A model generated the notes under the pieces. That model had not been told where the DNA came from. It ran no database searches and saw nothing but the letters and a program-made list of their open reading frames with translations. A DNA stretch of 64,000 bases, taken from NCBI GenBank assembly GCA_903908285.1, contig CAIVRH010000019.1:1-64000 (forward strand). The letters run 5' to 3'. Below, in pieces: positions 61,026 through 64,000 of this stretch. The stretch comes from an uncultured candidate division Zixibacteria bacterium (lineage in GTDB: Bacteria > Zixibacteria > MSB-5A5 > SM1-73). The stretch's first letter is position 1, and each line of letters begins with the position of its first letter. Made by a program: the position numbers and the translations under genes.

Positions 61026-63704
61026 GTGGAAAATCGAAGAATGGTTCGTATCCTGTTTATGCTAACCATAGCCATGGCTGCCGGCTTTACTCAAGCCTTA
61101 GCGGAACCGGTGCTGATTAAACTCAATTTGGAGAAAGCCAGCGATTACACTCAGGCCAACGCCACCGGGGTGATCGTATATCACAAATTTGAAAATTTCG
61201 TTTTGGCGGAGCTTGAAAAAACCAAGCTGAAGGAGCTGGATAAAGGGGGCTTGAAATATGAAATCTTAGACGAAAATCCCTGGACTGAAGAGTACTTTTT
61301 GGTCTCTTCGCCTGAAGGGATTTTAAAAACCAATTTAGAGTCCTACGGTAATATCCTGTTAAGTGATCTTAACGGGCAGGTGCTAAAAACCACACCCGAA
61401 CAAGCTGCGGTATTGCGAACCATGCGATATTCCGTGATACCGATTCGTCACCAGTCCCTGCCATTGGAATACAGATCCCCGGGCGGTCTAATCCAGCAGG
61501 TTTACCCATATTCAGCCGGTATAGATAGTTTTTTGAATCTGATTTCTCAGGATTCTCTTTATGTCTGGGATCTGAGATTACAGAATTTCAAAACCCGCTA
61601 TGCCTATTCCGATTCGTTAATCAAAGCGCGAGATTGGCTATATAACAAATTTGTCAGTTTTGGCATAGACAGCGTGTGGCTTCAATACTATAAAGTTGAT
61701 ACGGCGGCATGGAATGTGGTAGCGACGGTTCCCGGTACGGTTCAGCCGGATAGGGTAATAGTGGTGGGCGGGCATTATGACTCGATAGTATACGGAGGCG
61801 GAACCAATCCCAAAACCTGGGCTCCGGGAGCGGATGATGACGGTTCCGGAACAGCGGCTACTTTGGAGATGGCGAGAATAATTGCTCAGCATCCTCTGCC
61901 GGTTACCGTAATGTTTGTCCCTTTCGATCAGGAGGAGGAGGGACTATGGGGCAGCAATTATTGCGCCATGTATCTGCATAATCTGGGGATTGATGTGGAA
62001 TTGATGATCAACTCGGACATGATAGGGCACAGCGTCGATGCCGACCCGGATGTAATGGTTTATGCTGACGCCAGCGCCATGGATTTTGTCAATGTGATGT
62101 CCAGCACGGCGAACACCTATACATCTTTGCGTCCGGTTTATGGAGGCCAGGAGTCCAGCAGCGACAATTATCCTTTTTACCAATGGGGATATAATGCGGT
62201 ATGTGCTTTAGAGGGCGATTTCAATACGTCCGGCTGGCATACCAACTATGATATAGTTGATAGCCTAAACTTTCCCTATATGAAGGATGTAGTAAAGATG
62301 TGCCTGGGAACTTTGGTGATAGCAGGCAATTCACCTTCTTCGGTGGAGCAATTAAATGCCAAAAGTGCCGGAGATGGACATACCATCTATTTGGAATGGC
62401 TGCCAAACTCCCCGGCAGAGAATGTGGATTTTTACCGGGTATATTATGGCACCACCGAGGGACAATATGATAGCATGCATCAGGTCACCGCTTCAGCCGA
62501 CACGATACGCGATTTGCAGGAGAATACCACCTATTACCTGACGGTAACGGCAGTTAATTCCGGTGATTTCGAGAGCATGGGAAATGAAGCTGTTTCGGTT
62601 GCCACATATCGTTTCACCTTAGATCAGGGAATTTTGCTGGTGGATGAAACCTATGACAGCATTCTGGTGAATAATATGGTTAATGGAGACAGCATCAATG
62701 CCTTTTATACCAGAGCGTTGGAGGGTTACACCTATAGCCAGGTTAACCATAGTTGCCCCACCTGCTATCCCCAGAACCAGCTTCACATTGATGAGCTCCT
62801 TCACTATTCTCCGGTAATAGTTCATTCGGAAGATAACCGGGGCCATCGCTCGCTGGGAGCGTCGGAAGACTCCACATTCCTGGTTTTGAAAGAATATCTG
62901 AAGAACGGGGGAAGAGTGATCATTGAGGGGAGGAGGAATCTGTCGGAAGGAAATGACGGGAGTTCTGCTATCAGGCAGTTTTTCCCCGGTGATATTCCTT
63001 ATGACTATCTCAAAGTGAAATCGGCTTATGTGCCGCTCTGGTCCCAAACTTTTTATCGGACGGAAGAGTTCATCGGTGCATTCAGCCAGAAATCAGGTTA
63101 TCCGGACTTAAAAGTCGACAGTTCAAGAGTCGTCCAGTGTTCCGGTGGATTGGATCTTTCGGAAAGAGTACCCGGGGTGGGATATATCGACAGTTTGATG
63201 ACAGGGGAGGTCATTTACGAATTTCATTCAGCTTTTGACACTTCCGGCTCCGAGGGGAAACCGGTTGCTTTCCGCTACTTGGGCAGCGATTATCGAGTCG
63301 TATATTTTGACTTTCCGCTCTACTTTATCCAGGAGACCCAGGCGTGTTCCCTATTGCATCAGGCATTGAGTGATCTGGGGATGTATCCCAGCGCCGTGGA
63401 AGAGGAGGGAGAGAGCAACATTCCTTCGGCATTTTCCTTAAAACAGAATTACCCCAATCCCTTCAACTCCGAAACGGTAATGGAATACTTCCTGCCCCAA
63501 GAGAGCCAGGTTAAGATAACTGTCTACAATCTACTGGGGCAGAAACTGAGGGTTTTAGTTAACGAAAGGGAATCTTCCGGCAATAAGAAGGTGACCTGGG
63601 ACGGGAAAAACGGAAGGGGAGAGGTGGTTTCCAGCGGTATTTATTTCTACCGGATGGAAGCGGGTGAATTTTCCCAGGTAAAAAAGATGGTGCTTCTGAA
63701 ATAA
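61026..63704 (+). CDS. Secreted M28 metallopeptidase with fibronectin III and type IX-like sorting domain
   Basis: 892 residues from GTG 61026, five bases after AAGGAGAAG. Paralogue of the gene at 56147: signal peptide (ILFMLTIAMAAGFTQALA), then VVGGHYDSIV, GADDDGSGT, FDQEEEGLWGS, MINSDMIGHS and GWHTNYDIVDS for the M28 site. The fibronectin III and VIVHSEDNRGHRSLGA domain match as well. The C-terminus is different: instead of a dockerin it has a FlgD-like sorting tail (KQNYPNPFNSETVMEYFLPQ, SGIYFYRMEAGEF, ending KKMVLLK). The two proteins therefore share a catalytic body but are sent to different places. Confidence 0.92.
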   Translation: MENRRMVRILFMLTIAMAAGFTQALAEPVLIKLNLEKASDYTQANATGVIVYHKFENFVLAELEKTKLKELDKGGLKYEILDENPWTEEYFLVSSPEGILKTNLESYGNILLSDLNGQVLKTTPEQAAVLRTMRYSVIPIRHQSLPLEYRSPGGLIQQVYPYSAGIDSFLNLISQDSLYVWDLRLQNFKTRYAYSDSLIKARDWLYNKFVSFGIDSVWLQYYKVDTAAWNVVATVPGTVQPDRVIVVGGHYDSIVYGGGTNPKTWAPGADDDGSGTAATLEMARIIAQHPLPVTVMFVPFDQEEEGLWGSNYCAMYLHNLGIDVELMINSDMIGHSVDADPDVMVYADASAMDFVNVMSSTANTYTSLRPVYGGQESSSDNYPFYQWGYNAVCALEGDFNTSGWHTNYDIVDSLNFPYMKDVVKMCLGTLVIAGNSPSSVEQLNAKSAGDGHTIYLEWLPNSPAENVDFYRVYYGTTEGQYDSMHQVTASADTIRDLQENTTYYLTVTAVNSGDFESMGNEAVSVATYRFTLDQGILLVDETYDSILVNNMVNGDSINAFYTRALEGYTYSQVNHSCPTCYPQNQLHIDELLHYSPVIVHSEDNRGHRSLGASEDSTFLVLKEYLKNGGRVIIEGRRNLSEGNDGSSAIRQFFPGDIPYDYLKVKSAYVPLWSQTFYRTEEFIGAFSQKSGYPDLKVDSSRVVQCSGGLDLSERVPGVGYIDSLMTGEVIYEFHSAFDTSGSEGKPVAFRYLGSDYRVVYFDFPLYFIQETQACSLLHQALSDLGMYPSAVEEEGESNIPSAFSLKQNYPNPFNSETVMEYFLPQESQVKITVYNLLGQKLRVLVNERESSGNKKVTWDGKNGRGEVVSSGIYFYRMEAGEFSQVKKMVLLK

Positions 63705-63767
63705 ATTCGTTAATATTGGAGTTGGTGACGAACGGAATGAAACATCCTATCACAAAGGAGGTGTAAG

Positions 63768-64000
63768 ATGTTGAAAGAGTTCAAAGAGTTCGCCATGCGG
63801 GGGAACGTCATCGATATGGCAGTCGGAATCATAATCGGTGCGGCTTTCGGCACCATCGTCACCTCGCTGGTATCCGACATAATCATGCCGCCGATTGGTC
63901 TGCTTCTGGGCAATGTGGATTTCTCCAACCTTTTCATCGTTCTAAGAGAAGGAATAAAATCCGGTCCCTATTCCTCTTTGGCCGAAGCAAAGGCATCAGG
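63768..64000 (+). CDS. mscL: Large-conductance mechanosensitive channel (partial, runs off the window)
   Basis: First 77 codons only. [20 protein letters not shown] and [28 protein letters not shown] (in part [19 protein letters not shown]) are the N-terminal helix and first pore-lining membrane helix of Msc[11 protein letters not shown] starts the periplasmic loop. AAAGGAGG lies six bases before the ATG. The channel opens on osmotic down-shock. The gene continues past 64000. Confidence 0.95.
   Translation, partial: MLKEFKEFAMRGNVIDMAVGIIIGAAFGTIVTSLVSDIIMPPIGLLLGNVDFSNLFIVLREGIKSGPYSSLAEAKAS

Overview
The window is bacterial chromosomal DNA: closely packed genes on both strands, a tRNA gene, clear sigma70-type promoters (TTGACA-16/17-TATxxT appears about a dozen times) and purine-rich ribosome binding sites. 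Three secreted proteins end in a FlgD-like beta-sandwich of the type used as a type IX secretion sorting tail, one secreted peptidase ends in a dockerin with two calcium-binding repeats, and S23-type four-helix-bundle and archaeal-type HMG-CoA synthase genes are present. This mix points to an uncultured member of the FCB superphylum. A Zixibacteria-like lineage is my best guess, but it is an inference without any 16S or phylogeny. No phage, integrase, transposase, CRISPR array or rRNA was seen.

Layout. 1-6.5 kb: argF, ftcD, a PHP phosphoesterase, a secreted metalloprotease and an ECF transporter S component. 6.6-15.7 kb: a long operon behind a near-perfect promoter: archaeal-type HMG-CoA synthase, thiolase, DUF35 Zn/OB protein, acyl-CoA carboxylase beta chain, enoyl-CoA hydratase, biotin carboxylase and biotin carrier. 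Together these connect acetyl-CoA, HMG-CoA, methylglutaconyl-CoA and methylcrotonyl-CoA, either in leucine breakdown without HMG-CoA lyase or, in reverse, in building C5 acyl-CoA. The operon is interrupted by a four-helix-bundle gene inside an inverted-repeat element and by a Cys-rich unknown gene. 15.8-20.1 kb (minus): DUF1573-rhodanese-DoxX operon, a QueT-like transporter, a lipoprotein gluzincin and an outer-membrane barrel protein. 20.2-28.3 kb: purD, purE, lemA, an M48 peptidase, a GlmU-like acyltransferase, galT and glgA. 28.7-30.6 kb: a membrane glycosyltransferase with TPRs. 30.7-41.0 kb (minus): glyS, recO, ftsB-like, an orphan membrane-anchored gene, enolase, a small sorted protein, a VWA membrane protein, a polyprenyl diphosphate synthase and dusB. 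41.6-46.3 kb: metallophosphoesterase, tRNA-Leu(CAA), a possible structured RNA, Ser/Thr kinase, MsrB-MsrA fusion and rubrerythrin. 46.3-56 kb: two copies of a complete cold-shock gene unit (leader, gene, terminator) flanking a Zn-ribbon/SPFH pair, an MFS transporter, a newly read 56-aa gene, dienelactone hydrolase, a lipoprotein and a glycosyltransferase. 56.1-64 kb: two paralogous secreted M28 peptidases flanking an MFS transporter, and the first part of mscL.

The most unusual layer lies between the genes. There are several families of dispersed intergenic repeats: at least six CCTCTCC...GGAGAGG palindromes, TTCAAG-type degenerate arrays, and an inverted-repeat element found once empty and once carrying the four-helix-bundle gene. 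Other intergenic signals are a duplicated terminator-like hairpin in the cold-shock leaders, a pseudoknot-forming stretch upstream of the kinase, and three short reading frames supported by regulatory signals or protein-like composition.
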